Shown: piece after piece, positions 48,751-60,309 of the stretch
How the letters are laid out: every line of letters begins with the position of its first letter
Position numbering within the stretch: the first letter of the stretch is position 1
From: Gerris lacustris
Lineage: Eukaryota; Arthropoda; Insecta; Hemiptera; Gerridae
Direction: 5' to 3'
NCBI GenBank assembly: GCA_951217055.1
Contig: OX578281.1
Location: forward strand, 60,948,043-61,012,042
DNA length: 64,000 nucleotides
Notes under the pieces: model-generated
The model's database searches: none
What the model saw: only the letters and a program-made list of their open reading frames with translations
Told to the model about the DNA's origin: nothing
Translations under genes and position numbers: made by a program

Positions 48751-49519
48751 ATTTATCTAATGTATCGGCCGCGAGGAAGCTTTATGTCTCATTGTTGGAT
48801 AGAATATTTATTTTCTACTTTTTAATCAACAAAACATCACAAGAGGGTGAGAGGTGGGAAAAGGGGGGGGGGAGGGTTACGTGCCACCGCCCCCCCCCCC
48901 CCCCCACTGAAAGTTATCACGAGAGTGAAATATTGTTCATAATGAAGGAATAATTTGCCTGTGAAAATTTGTTAGTTTCGTGATTTTTTGGAAGTTTCAC
49001 ATTGTGAATAAAATACCAAGGAAAAAATTAACACGTTCACCCTTTAAAAATCTACAATAGCCATTGTTTGGTCCCACTACAGAAGCTTTCTATCGCTTTA
49101 GCAAACCAGAATCATCTCTTACAAATATTAAAATATCTATTACAAAAACATTTTTTTAAGGAAAAGCAATAAAGGGTATTAAACAATTTGAAATTATTCT
49201 GATAAATAGTTTGATAACAATGTATTATGCCTTAATTTTCCTAATAGTAATAATTAGGAAAGAATAAACGGTTTAAAATCTAACACGATCACTACACTAT
49301 GGACTATAATAGCGAGCAGGAGAAGAATCCAACGTTTAAATAATTAATCACCTTAGACTAACATTTTCTATCTGTCGAATCTTAACTTCCTTATAATATC
49401 TATTTCTTGTTAACAAATTAATTTAAGTAAAAATTACACTACATATTTATCGTTTTGAATATGCGTTAATTTGTTTAGGGATAAATCATTTTAAATGACA
49501 ACATTTTTATTAGTTGCCT

Positions 49520-49870
49520 GTTGCATGTTATCTCTACAGAGTAGTGTTCTCTATAGCGAAGCTCTAACTATATTATAATTCAACATAGTTTGTTGCTTTT
49601 ACTATGGTTTCGAATGTGACAATTTAACTAGATGATTGTTGATGTTCTCTCTATAGAGTTATGTTCTCTATGTTGAAGCTTTAACTATTGTTTTGGATGA
49701 GACAACTTAACTAATTGACTGTTCATGTCCTCTCTACAGAGTTATGTTCTCTATGTTGAAGCTTTAACTATTGTTTTGGATGAGACAACTCTAGATGACT
49801 ATTAATGTTCTCTCTACAGAGTTATGTTCTTAATGTTGAAGCTTTAACTATTGTTTTGGATGAGACTCCC
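49520..49870 (+). repeat. Tandem array, about four units of 85-110 bp
   Basis: Units carry TCTCTACAGAGTTATGTTCT, CTATGTTGAAGCTTTAACTA and TTGTTTTGGATGAGACAACT. The last three units are very similar; the first is longer and more diverged, as expected if the array grew from one end. Confidence 0.85.
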
Positions 49871-51151
49871 TTAGAGTTCAATGTGAATAGCTTCAAGTAA
49901 TGTTGATTCTTGTGTTTTTTTTCTGAAGTGGAATCGGATTCACTCGGACTGACTCGGCTAAGCAGCAGTGTTTAGAGAACACTGAGGCTTTAGAGCTTGG
50001 AGATAAAAATCAAGGAATTCTTGACGAATGGAACAGTTTGTAAAACTACTGTTTCCAAGCATACAGCTTGGCAACGCAGCTAATATAAATTTATAAACAT
50101 TTTTGGTCAATATATCCGTGTTGGACAATTTTAATTTGACCGGTCTTGGACAATTTAGTTGCTTCAACTTTTTGTAATTTCGTATAATCATGGTCATTAT
50201 ATTCGATTTTGTCGTATTGCCCTACGCTTGTAAATGCAATGCAATCGACTTACAGACAACGTTTCTCTATTTTGTAGTGGAAAAGAAATAGTGAATTGTG
50301 AGTTCTTTCGCGTTTATATGGACATTATGGATAATGTTTTAAACAATTTTGTACCGCCTTGAAGTTATGAGAAAGTAAAAATTAAATACAATATGAATTG
50401 AAAAAGAAAATGTATGACATTGATTATATGACAGATTATTAATAAATTATTCATATAAAATAGTTTAACTGGTATGTAGTCTGTCTATACGGTATGAAGA
50501 TGGCTCGAAGAATATTACATATAAAGTGAAAGGCTTAAAAGTTAAATTAATATTCCGCACATGTAACCATCAAGTACTGGTACATCGTATAATTTGAATC
50601 ACAATATATATTTTATTAATCGTAGTCTACTCATGAACCTGTCTTGTAAAACCAGAAATTGGATTTTACAAAAATTGTCTGTATTGTAAACTCGTTTATT
50701 TATATTTCAAGTTATATTTACTGCATAATAACAGGCTTAGTCTAAGTAATCATTTGAATCTACCAACTCGTCAGTTTTGCACTGCAAACTTTTACTTAGG
50801 TATATTATATCCTTCTCAAATTTTTAAGGGGAATTTCAAGAGTCATAGAAGAGAGTTTTAACTTAGACGTCATAATCTGCTAGAAGCTTCGCGAACCACG
50901 TCACAGTGTCTAAACCCTTTTTTCTTAAGCTGGGACCACACCTATAACATTTTCGCTGAAAAGCGTGCGTGCATAAGAAATTTTTGCTCATGTGGACATG
51001 AAAATACATAAACATGCAATAATTTAAGCGTCAATCAACGCACACGTATTATTGCAGTCTGTGGGTTTTTATATGAACATCAAAGATGCCCCATCCAGTT
51101 TTTGTTGTAGACGGTTTCTTGGTTTCACCACAAAAACAAGTTAATATTTTC

Positions 51152-51315
51152 GTGTAGTATAGTTGGATCCACTTAAGGGTTAAGGCAAAAAAATTCAAAA
51201 ATTCATGCTTATGGCATGCCATAAGCATGAATTTTTGAATTTTGCCTTAACCCTTAAGTGGATCCAACTATACTACACATATATATATTGAAAAAAGGGT
51301 ACTACCACTGAAGAT
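51152..51315. mobile_element. 164-bp miniature foldback with one-sided tail and 12-bp TSD
   Basis: Near-perfect palindromic arms at 51152-51278 (outer GTGTAGTATAGTTGGATCC, centre TATGGCATGCCATA) are followed by a 37-nt unpaired tail at 51279-51315. GTTAATATTTTC is duplicated at 51140-51151 and 51316-51327. The design is the same as 13626-14236 and 38246-38540. Confidence 0.8.
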
Positions 51316-51599
51316 GTTAATATTTTCAATTATGACTTTTAATTTCAAGTTTAGCTGCAGCAACATTAACACACGGTATGAAAACGAAATGCATTCGGCC
51401 AAAATATATAAATAAAGCTGTAAAAATCATTTGTGACTGACTTAAACACCGTCCTTGTTCTCTGGTTTTTACTTATTAAGAGTAGATCTCTTTATTTAGC
51501 TTGGATAATACTTTGCAATTAAAATCTTCAAATATATTTATCTCCCTTCAGTAAATAAAATATTGTACGTAAAAATCAATTCTACCCGTACCCGAGTGA

Positions 51600-53163
51600 C
51601 AGGGCCGCCGACAGGGGGGGGGCTAGGGGGGCAAATGCCCAGGGGCCCGGGTCTCTAGGGGGCCCGGGCCTCCGGGGGACGGCTATGGTTTTTTACAATC
51701 AAAAAAAAGAAGATGGATATTGTAATTAGTGGCATAACTATGGGCCCGAACTGTGGGCGGACCCCGGTACCAAGGGGCCCCCAAATCCAAATAAAAATAT
51801 GAAATTACTATATTTGTACCAATGTCGGTAGGGGCCCCTTTAGAGCATAATAAAATTTAACTTAAAATTATACTTCTATACTATTGTAAAGGGGACCCCA
51901 TTCAGTTCTGAATGCAAATGTTTTTTTCTTTTCTTTTCTCATCAATTTTTTTTTTTTGGCGTGGGGCCCCTATGCCCTAGCTAAGTTTGGGAGGGACAGG
52001 CTCGGGCCCCCTTGAGCCCCGGACTTCCAGGGGCGGCTCTGGATTTTTAACAACTAAAAAGGCAAGATGGATATTGTTATTAGTGGCATAACTATAATAG
52101 GCCCGAATTGCGGGTGGGCCCCGGAGCCAAGGGGCCCCCAAATCTAAAAAAAAACTTGAAACTACTATCTTTGAACCAATGTCGGTAGAGGCCCCTTGAG
52201 AGCATAATAAAATCTAACTTGGAATTATACTTCTATACTATTGTAAGGGGACACCATTCAGTTCTGAACGCAAATGTTTTTTTTGTTTTTTTTTCTTAAG
52301 ATTTTTTTTTTTTTTTTTTTTTTTGCGACGGCCGCGCGGCCCCTAATGACCTAGCTAAGTTTGGGAGGCAAAGTTGATTCACGCAATGGAAATTAAACAG
52401 ACACAAATACAAACTTAACCAGCAGTACATATGTATTTGAAATTATAATATAAATAAAACATCTTTTATTTAGGACAAACTTGCCCTCAGAAATTCTTAA
52501 AACTCATCTTTTTGCTCTTAAATTTTAAAAAATTTAACGGCCGGACCCCCCGCCGTTATTTGTTCAAAGGGGCCCAGATGCTAAGTTCATCACTAATTGT
52601 GAAGAACATAAAATTATTCCAAATGTGTCATAAGTATGGAAGTTTGAACTTTAGTGTTTCATTTAGTTATGTACTTAGATTTTTATCTTATTCAATATGG
52701 TCGATGTTGATTTATAGGAGAGAAACTGACAGACAAATCATATTGGCATACTGGTATTAATATTTTTTCCTAGTAATGCAACTTTTGTATAAAAAGAAGA
52801 TGCGTAACTTAATCATTTTGATTTGTTTTTTCTTAATCTCACTATTTTAGCAAACAATTTATATTATGTTTTATTTTATATAATGTATTTTACAAAGTGT
52901 AAAAGAAGGTTTTTTAATGATATCTGCAACAAAACTACTCAATTATTTGGGGTTTTTTTAGCCCATCTTAGTTTAACATCAAAATTTGTCCCCACCAAAC
53001 ATCTTTTCCTCTAAGGACCAAGTTGCCCTCAGAAATCTTTAAAACTCATATTTTGGTAATTAAATTTTAAAAAATTTTCCGGACCCCCCCCCCCCCCTTA
53101 TTTGTTCAAAGGGGCCCAGGTGCTAACTTGCCCAGGGGCCCGGAAATCCTCTCAGCGGCCCTG
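51600..53163. mobile_element. 1.56-kb hAT-type element with perfect 8-bp TSD
   Basis: Termini CAGGGCCGCCGACAGG and CTCTCAGCGGCCCTG, flanked by CCGAGTGA at 51592-51599 and 53164-53171. GGGGCCC blocks are scattered throughout. Two internal tandem units of about 340 bp (from about 51660 and 52010; both with GATGGATATTGT, ATTAGTGGCATAACTAT and CATTCAGTTCTGAA) and two copies of a ~110-bp block (52472-52583, 53015-53124) show internal amplification. No transposase. Confidence 0.87.
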
Positions 53164-53864
53164 CCGAGTGATATAATTAACTCCCTCGGCTCACGAACCA
53201 ACTTCATCGCTCAGGGTATACAATTACTTACTTTACTCCCTTGGTGCGCTATTTGAGGAATTATTTATACACACTCACACACAAATATATATGTATATAT
53301 TGCTTCCGAGCTTACCGAAGGTAACGGAAGCATTGTGTTCACTTTTGAGAACGAAAAAAATTTATGTCTCCAATTTTAAAAATTCCAAGACAGAAATCCG
53401 TTTCAGACATCAGGGCAAATGTTTGGTCTCGTGTCTGTCTGTCTGTCGGTCTGTGTGTCCGCGAATCCCGGAAGCGTGTTACGATAACTTGAGTAAATGT
53501 CAACCGATTTTGATGAAATTTGGTAGACATGCTAATTTTACCAATGCCCAGGACGAGTTCGTTGGGCAACGTTGCCCGTCCAAGCGTTCACGGCAACGCT
53601 CGCGTAAAAATGTTAACTTCAAATTTAAAATTGGAATTTTAGGTCGGGGAAAAAATGAAACTTCATCTATTCAATGAGACAAACATTTTTTAAAATAGAT
53701 TTTTTTAGTAAAACCAACAGCGACAGCGCTATGAAGTGTAAAAGATCGCTAAAGCTATATATTAATAGTTTTTACACAATAAACAATATAACAATAAAGT
53801 AATATAACAAAAATGTTAATCTTCAAATGACGTTATTAAACTTAACACCTTCTTTAATTATTAC

Positions 53865-55111
53865 CATATGTTAATTCTGTTTGACGGATTCTTTTCCCAG
53901 GTGTTTAATAAAAATCAAAAACTTATAGTTTTCATAAATTTTTTAATTTAGAGACGTTTCGACCCTTCTCTAAGGTCATTTTCAATCTTTATAATTTTCT
54001 AAAAATGAAAAACATTAACAATAATTAGTTAAACTCCTTTCTTTTCATAAATTTTATACACAATAACAAGACTTTGAATATTTCTTTTTAACTTCCTAAC
54101 TTTATGAAACATTATTAGTAATACAATTAATTAATATAAATTTTATACGTACGATTCAAAAACATTTGGATGATGTATGAGTTATTCCTCTAAGAAAGAG
54201 TTTGTCTAAATTGAATACAATTCTAATTATAATTTACATAACACCCACTAAGTACTCAGTCACAAATATTAATTAAAAACATTAAAATAAATATATACAC
54301 TTTCAACAATACATCTTACTTTATATGAAGTTTTATAGAGAGTACAATTTAATAAAATTTACTTCGGGTTCTTATTAAAAATATTACAGATTTTTCATCG
54401 AGAACGTTTGAGTCCATTTAGTGGCTTAATTATTATTAATATATTACAATTTTCTTTATATTATTCTAAAAATCTGTGTGTATTACAATTGTGTGTGTTC
54501 TGTATTTTATTATTTATTTTTACGAAGTAGAAATTATAATTAATTGATCAATTTTTTATTATACAAAAATTAAAAATTTGGGTATGAGATAAGTGGCGCT
54601 GCCTGGGAGAGACAACGTGAACTTTATATACTATATGCTCAGTGGCGCTGACTGGGAGAGACTTACGTGAACTAATAATATTCAATGGTATTATTTTTAT
54701 TTTACTTATAAACGTTTATTTTTAATTTGATTGTTCATTATTAATTTTATTATATAATCTAATCTTTAAATTTTTTGAATATATTATTGTAGTTTTTGTT
54801 TAAATGGCCTGAGTCTGTTTTATGGTTTAAATTTTTATCGATTGTTTTAAAAATGTTAAAAGATTCTAGAATACGTCTTTTACTAGTGTTTTTTTCATAT
54901 CCCATAATTTTATTTTTTTCAAAAGCAAATTTGTGTCCTGTGTTAACTGAATGTATACTTAAAGCAGTTTTTTGACTCTTATTCTTAATATCATTACTGT
55001 GCTGATATAGGCGGCTTTTTAATTTTTGTGATGTTTCACCTATGTATGACTTTTCACAATTTTCACAATCTACTTTATAAACTAGGTTTGATCTATTTTC
55101 TTTTTTAATTT
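53865..55111 (-). repeat. PLE left arm (inverted copy of the 3' end)
   Basis: Reverse complement of 56702-57948, from CATATGTTAATTCTG at the outer end to the point in the ORF just before the GIY-YIG domain. It includes the motif TTTCGACCC...GGTCATTTTCAA. The fusion with the RT-coding segment at about 55111 falls inside open reading frame, which stays open upstream to 55081. Confidence 0.92.
54759..55111 (-). pseudogene. Inverted duplicate of the PLE endonuclease-coding end
   Basis: The minus strand encodes the same C-terminal ~118 residues as the main ORF: NRSNLVYKVDCENCEKSYIG through the shared end KNYNNIFKKFKD. It lacks the RT domain, being only part of the inverted arm. The minus frame stays open to 55199 by running into unrelated sequence. 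Confidence 0.88.
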
Positions 55112-55416
55112 TCTTTTTTAAAAATTTTAATTTAAATCCTATAAATATAGATAATTCGATTTTAAAATTAATTGTAGACCTAGAATTTCTATTAAACAAT
55201 ATTGACTCATCTGATAATCATAAAAATTTTTTAAGAAACAACTTTATAAATTCAATTACTAATTTTCAAAATAAAAATAAAAATAAGAATAATAATAAAA
55301 AAAACAGTTTCCTGAACACACAAATAGTACAAGACATAAAAATACTGAAAAAATTTATAAAACTAAACCCTGAAATAATTATAATTAAAACAGACAAAAG
55401 TAATAAAACGATTATC

Positions 55417-57054
55417 ATGTACAAAGTAGATTACGAAACAAAAATGGAAAGCATATTACAAGATAAAAATACATACAGGAAGATTAGGACCAACCCAGAA
55501 AATGATATAAAAAAAGAGTACAATAAATTAATCAACAAACTATTAAAACATAAATTTATTGAGACGAAAGAAAAAACTAAACTTAATATAGACCATACAA
55601 ATTTACCAAGGATACATGGTTTACTAAAAATTCACAAAAACAATCATCCTTTACGTCCAATTATTGATGGCCGAAATTCTCCTACCGAAAAATTATCCTC
55701 TCTAATGAATCCAACTCTTGACCATTTAAATAATAATAATAATTATGACATAAAAAATGCCCAACAATTAAAGGATAAAATTAAAAATGTTACAATTAAT
55801 GACGACGAAATATTAATATCCCTAGATGTCACTTCCCTATTCACAAACATCCCCCTAGATGAAACTTTTAAAATATTAAACAAAAATTGGGAAAAAATAG
55901 AACCTTTCACTGAAATAAAAAGTAAACAGTTGTATTTAGAAACATTAAAATTTTGTTGTACCAATAATTACTTCACATATAAAAATGACTTTTATAGACA
56001 AATAAACGGACTAGCAATGGGGGGGAAATTATCTGTAAATCTAAGTGGGATAATGTTAAATACTATAATAGATAAAGCAATTGAAAACTTAACAGTCAAA
56101 CCTAAATTTATCTATAAATATATAGATGACCTCATTTTAATTATTAAAAAAGATAGTTTAGATTCTACTATAGAAGTCTTCAATAACATAAACAATAAAA
56201 TAAAATTTACATATGAAATAGAAAAAAATAAGCAAATAAATTACTTAGACATGACAATTGTGAGAAATAGTGATGGAAATATATCAACTAAATGGTACTC
56301 CAAAGAACTAAAAAGCAATAGAATTTTAAATTATAAATCTAGCCACCCAAAACACACCATAATTAATACTGTTTCTAATATGGTAAAAAGATCAATTGAT
56401 ATTACAGACAAAAAATATATTAACGAAATAAAAAATATCATTTTTAAAAAATTAACGGACAATTTATATCCAATTAAATTAATAAAATCAATTTGGTACA
56501 AACACATAACAACAATAGCAAATAATCAAAATCAAGTAATAGTAAATGAAAATAGCAACAAATATTATAACAGCCTCACATATATAAAAGGACTCTCAGA
56601 ACAATTACAGAAAATAACGAAACAAAACGACGGTGAAAAAATTAATATTGCACACAAACCAAATGATAAACTAAGAAATTTCTATAGCAACATGAAAGAT
56701 GAAATTAAAAAAGAAAATAGATCAAACCTAGTTTATAAAGTAGATTGTGAAAATTGTGAAAAGTCATACATAGGTGAAACATCACAAAAATTAAAAAGCC
56801 GCCTATATCAGCACAGTAATGATATTAAGAATAAGAGTCAAAAAACTGCTTTAAGTATACATTCAGTTAACACAGGACACAAATTTGCTTTTGAAAAAAA
56901 TAAAATTATGGGATATGAAAAAAACACTAGTAAAAGACGTATTCTAGAATCTTTTAACATTTTTAAAACAATCGATAAAAATTTAAACCATAAAACAGAC
57001 TCAGGCCATTTAAACAAAAACTACAATAATATATTCAAAAAATTTAAAGATTAG
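55417..57054 (+). CDS. PLE reverse transcriptase with GIY-YIG endonuclease
   Basis: 545 codons from the first ATG; the frame is open without an ATG back to 55081 and reads family-like sequence (EIIIIKTDKSNKTII) just upstream, so the true protein was longer and the element is 5'-truncated. RT motifs: A SLDVTSLFTNIPLDE (Asp137), B QINGLAMGGKLSVNLSG (about 195-211), C YIDD (235-238), then KFTYEIEKNKQINYLD. The C-terminal GIY-YIG nuclease (about 437-520) has LVYKVDCENC, KSYIGETSQKLKSRLYQH and a conserved CxxC. Such proteins nick target DNA and copy their RNA in place. No stop or frameshift interrupts RT or nuclease. Motif B differs from the usual GSPLSP-type sequence. The composition is very AT- and Lys/Asn-rich. 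Confidence 0.93.
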   Translation: MYKVDYETKMESILQDKNTYRKIRTNPENDIKKEYNKLINKLLKHKFIETKEKTKLNIDHTNLPRIHGLLKIHKNNHPLRPIIDGRNSPTEKLSSLMNPTLDHLNNNNNYDIKNAQQLKDKIKNVTINDDEILISLDVTSLFTNIPLDETFKILNKNWEKIEPFTEIKSKQLYLETLKFCCTNNYFTYKNDFYRQINGLAMGGKLSVNLSGIMLNTIIDKAIENLTVKPKFIYKYIDDLILIIKKDSLDSTIEVFNNINNKIKFTYEIEKNKQINYLDMTIVRNSDGNISTKWYSKELKSNRILNYKSSHPKHTIINTVSNMVKRSIDITDKKYINEIKNIIFKKLTDNLYPIKLIKSIWYKHITTIANNQNQVIVNENSNKYYNSLTYIKGLSEQLQKITKQNDGEKINIAHKPNDKLRNFYSNMKDEIKKENRSNLVYKVDCENCEKSYIGETSQKLKSRLYQHSNDIKNKSQKTALSIHSVNTGHKFAFEKNKIMGYEKNTSKRRILESFNIFKTIDKNLNHKTDSGHLNKNYNNIFKKFKD

Positions 57055-57948
57055 ATTATATAATAAAATTAATAATGAACAATCAAATTAAAAATAAACG
57101 TTTATAAGTAAAATAAAAATAATACCATTGAATATTATTAGTTCACGTAAGTCTCTCCCAGTCAGCGCCACTGAGCATATAGTATATAAAGTTCACGTTG
57201 TCTCTCCCAGGCAGCGCCACTTATCTCATACCCAAATTTTTAATTTTTGTATAATAAAAAATTGATCAATTAATTATAATTTCTACTTCGTAAAAATAAA
57301 TAATAAAATACAGAACACACACAATTGTAATACACACAGATTTTTAGAATAATATAAAGAAAATTGTAATATATTAATAATAATTAAGCCACTAAATGGA
57401 CTCAAACGTTCTCGATGAAAAATCTGTAATATTTTTAATAAGAACCCGAAGTAAATTTTATTAAATTGTACTCTCTATAAAACTTCATATAAAGTAAGAT
57501 GTATTGTTGAAAGTGTATATATTTATTTTAATGTTTTTAATTAATATTTGTGACTGAGTACTTAGTGGGTGTTATGTAAATTATAATTAGAATTGTATTC
57601 AATTTAGACAAACTCTTTCTTAGAGGAATAACTCATACATCATCCAAATGTTTTTGAATCGTACGTATAAAATTTATATTAATTAATTGTATTACTAATA
57701 ATGTTTCATAAAGTTAGGAAGTTAAAAAGAAATATTCAAAGTCTTGTTATTGTGTATAAAATTTATGAAAAGAAAGGAGTTTAACTAATTATTGTTAATG
57801 TTTTTCATTTTTAGAAAATTATAAAGATTGAAAATGACCTTAGAGAAGGGTCGAAACGTCTCTAAATTAAAAAATTTATGAAAACTATAAGTTTTTGATT
57901 TTTATTAAACACCTGGGAAAAGAATCCGTCAAACAGAATTAACATATG
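56702..57948 (+). repeat. PLE right arm (3' pseudo-LTR)
   Basis: Contains the GIY-YIG-coding end, the stop at 57052-57054, and about 890 bp of AT-rich 3' sequence. Near 57825-57860 is ATTGAAAATGACC, an 11-nt loop, GGTCGAAACG, a stem-loop followed by CGAAAC, the same motif as in the 13626 foldback. Confidence 0.92.
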
Positions 57949-58956
57949 ATAAAAAATGTTAATGTTAATATAACAATAAAGTATATGATAGGATAGGATG
58001 CGAGGAAGCTATGTGCCACACTAATTGGTAGTCTATTTTATTTCTTTATTGCCAAGGAGAGCTAGCTGTCATTTATGAAATATCAAATATTACTCCAGAC
58101 TGTACTGACTTCGGCAATACTCGGGACTTCCGATTTTAATTTACAAAGTCAAGTTTTTCCCCAATGCCATCAAAAAAACTAAATAATCTCAAATCTTATA
58201 AAGTTAATGCGAATGCATCGATAATTCAAGAAAGAATTACCAAAACTCTCGGATACTACAAATTATATTACTTTCTCCCGCGATAAAAATAACGCTTTAA
58301 CTTAAAAATGTTGATGATATCATCAGTAGTAATGATAATTTTATACAGGAATCACTAACAATTATTTATAATGGTGAAACAAAACTAAGACATTACACGA
58401 GCTAATAGAAATGATCAAATCTCTCCTTAATACATATTCAAGGAACTGGTGATCGAGAAAGCCGTAAACTCTACTTCACGGATTCCTAGAAGTCATCTCT
58501 CTCGCCAATATATTTTACGAAACCTTTAATATTTTCTCCACTTCCATGTTTCTGTATATTTATAGTATTCTTTAATTTTATTAATACCAACAGATAACCT
58601 TATAAATAACTTGGCTACTTAAAAAAAAAAAAAAAAATGGTCAAACTGGTTTTTAACCGCAAGATGGTACAAGTGAGTGGAAGTCTGGTTATCATCTCTT
58701 TCTAGGTATATACGCTGACTCATCTGGTCCCAACTGACTATTTCCGGCGCTGTTGATAACCACTTTCGATTGAAATCAGGTTTAGACATTATAAAGCTAC
58801 TTGTCGGTCTCGGCTGTCTAGCTGCCAGCCTGACCATATGCTAGGTAAAAATGTATTAAAGGGTCACTTGTATAGTCCAGGTAATTGTATAGAAGCTGGT
58901 ATTTTTATAGGAATTGATAATTTTATAGGAGTTGGGAATTTTTTAGTAGTTACTAC

Positions 58957-59189
58957 GGCACTTCTTTAGAATCTTACTCCCCTCATAAAAAAACAGAGGG
59001 GAGTAACAATCTAAATAAGGTGCACGGGATGTTCTTTTTTAGATTGTTACTCCCTTAAAAAAAACAGAAGTGTGATATTTCTTTGTACCAAAGTACATTG
59101 GAATACACATTCCTTTGTCTTAATAGTTATTTAGTCAAAGCAATTTACATTCCAAAAAACATAGGGGAGTAACAATCTAAAGAAGTACC
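58957..59189. mobile_element. MITE, second copy of the 701-940 family
   Basis: GGCACTTCTTTAGAATC... at the left and GGGGAGTAACAATCTAAAGA AGTACC at the right, with the same inner motifs (AACAGAAGTGTGATATTTC, CAAAGTACATTGGA). The flanking duplication is not preserved here. Confidence 0.75.
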
Positions 59190-59529
59190 ATTTCTACTAA
59201 TAAATTTTTTTTACTATAATTATTACCGTGGTTTGCTACGGAATGTGTTCCTTTTATTGTATTTTATTAATTGGATGTATTAATAAACTACCTTCATGAA
59301 ACATTCAATATGCTTTCCTAAGCAAGAAAATCTAGGTACCACAGAGTTTCCTAAATCTCTCCCTATTATTTCTCCTTCCTCTTCGATACAAATATTTACA
59401 AACATATTTCTAATTAATAATTGATTCCGACTGCTTACAAAATTTTTAAAAGATACTTTCAGGAAAAGCAGAGGTATTTTCTTTTTTGTAATTTATCATA
59501 TAAACATTGGTTGGAGACTAGTATTATAG

Positions 59530-59622
59530 GCTTAGAGTAGGTAGATTACTAGGTAGCTTAGTAGGTAGCTTACTTGGTAGCTTAGTAGGTAGTTTAGTAG
59601 GTAGCTTAGTAGGTAGCTTACT
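59530..59622 (+). repeat. 12-bp tandem array (GTAGGTAGCTTA)n
   Basis: About eight imperfect units of GTAGGTAGCTTA, some as CTTGGTAGCTTA. Intronic, no coding meaning. Confidence 0.9.
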
Positions 59623-59759
59623 TGCCCTATTTCAAACTCTGACACATCTGGAGAAAGTTGGAATCTCCGACAAGTGAGACATGTTTGACACTGACAAATC
59701 ACTTAAGTAAAGTGGTCGACACCTGGGTAGTAAAGGCTGAAAACCATAAAATTACGAAG

Positions 59760-60275
59760 CTAGGTGCAAAACTAATTGGCAGACTTACCCGGGTCCTAAC
59801 GCGTACTTTAATAATGTTTTGCTTTTACGACCTTGTCTAATTTATTTAACTATCCTTGCAATTTAATTTTGTACACGAATAAAAGGATTAATTAAGCAAT
59901 ATTAAATTTGAGGAGACGGTGAATTTAATGGATTATCTGTAAGTTACTTTCAACAAACCATCTAAATTTCAATACCTTTAAAAGAGTACTGTTAATGATA
60001 TAGGTGTTTAAAAAAAATGTTTATACGCATTCGGAAGAGGCAGCAATGGGAGAAGAAAGTTGAAATTAGTATGGGTCAAACAGTAACATTCAAATTTTGT
60101 AAATATGTTAACCAACAGATAGACAAACAGACAGACATCATCTAAGTATGTTAGACGACAGACAGACACGAGATCTAAATTGCTCCCTGATTTTTAAAAC
60201 GGAAGCAAAATACGAATTAGAAAAATGTTTACGTCCCAATGCAACGTCTCCGAGTTCAAAAATTCCTAGAGAGAA
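59760..60275 (-). repeat. REP1 family copy, strongly diverged
   Basis: Landmarks are recognisable but decayed: GCAAAACTAATTGGCAGACT at 59767, GGAAGAGGCAGCAATGGGAG, CAGACAGACATC and TTTTTAAAACGGAAGC. Older than the other copies. Confidence 0.65.
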
Positions 60276-60309
60276 GTTCGTTTCAAGCATCAAGGAACAT
60301 TTTTGGCCT

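Larger units (their letters stand above)
53821..57951 (+). mobile_element. Penelope-like element with inverted pseudo-LTRs, 4131 bp
   Basis: The element is flanked by the 12-bp duplication AAAAATGTTAAT (53809-53820 and 57952-57963) inside a REP1 copy. Order: 44-nt unpaired tail, inverted left arm 53865-55111, 5'-truncated RT/GIY-YIG ORF, right arm 56702-57948. The arms have equal length (1247 bp) and appear virtually identical, so insertion was recent. Inverted terminal copies of the 3' end are known for Penelope-like elements. It lies in intron 1, antisense to the host gene. Confidence 0.92.
53302..58040 (+). repeat. REP1 family copy (variant B) split by the Penelope-like element
   Basis: The left part, 53302-53808, starts with the hairpin GCTTCCGAGCTTACCGAAGG. 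The right part, 57964-58040, ends GAGGAAGCTATGTGCCACAC, AATTGGTAGTCTATTTTA. Together they make one REP1 copy interrupted by 4.1 kb of inserted DNA. Confidence 0.82.

Noticed and set aside
49958..50197. 79-codon minus-strand ORF (LPSCMLGNSSFTNC region)
   Set aside because: Looks protein-like, but I recognise no family and see no supporting context.
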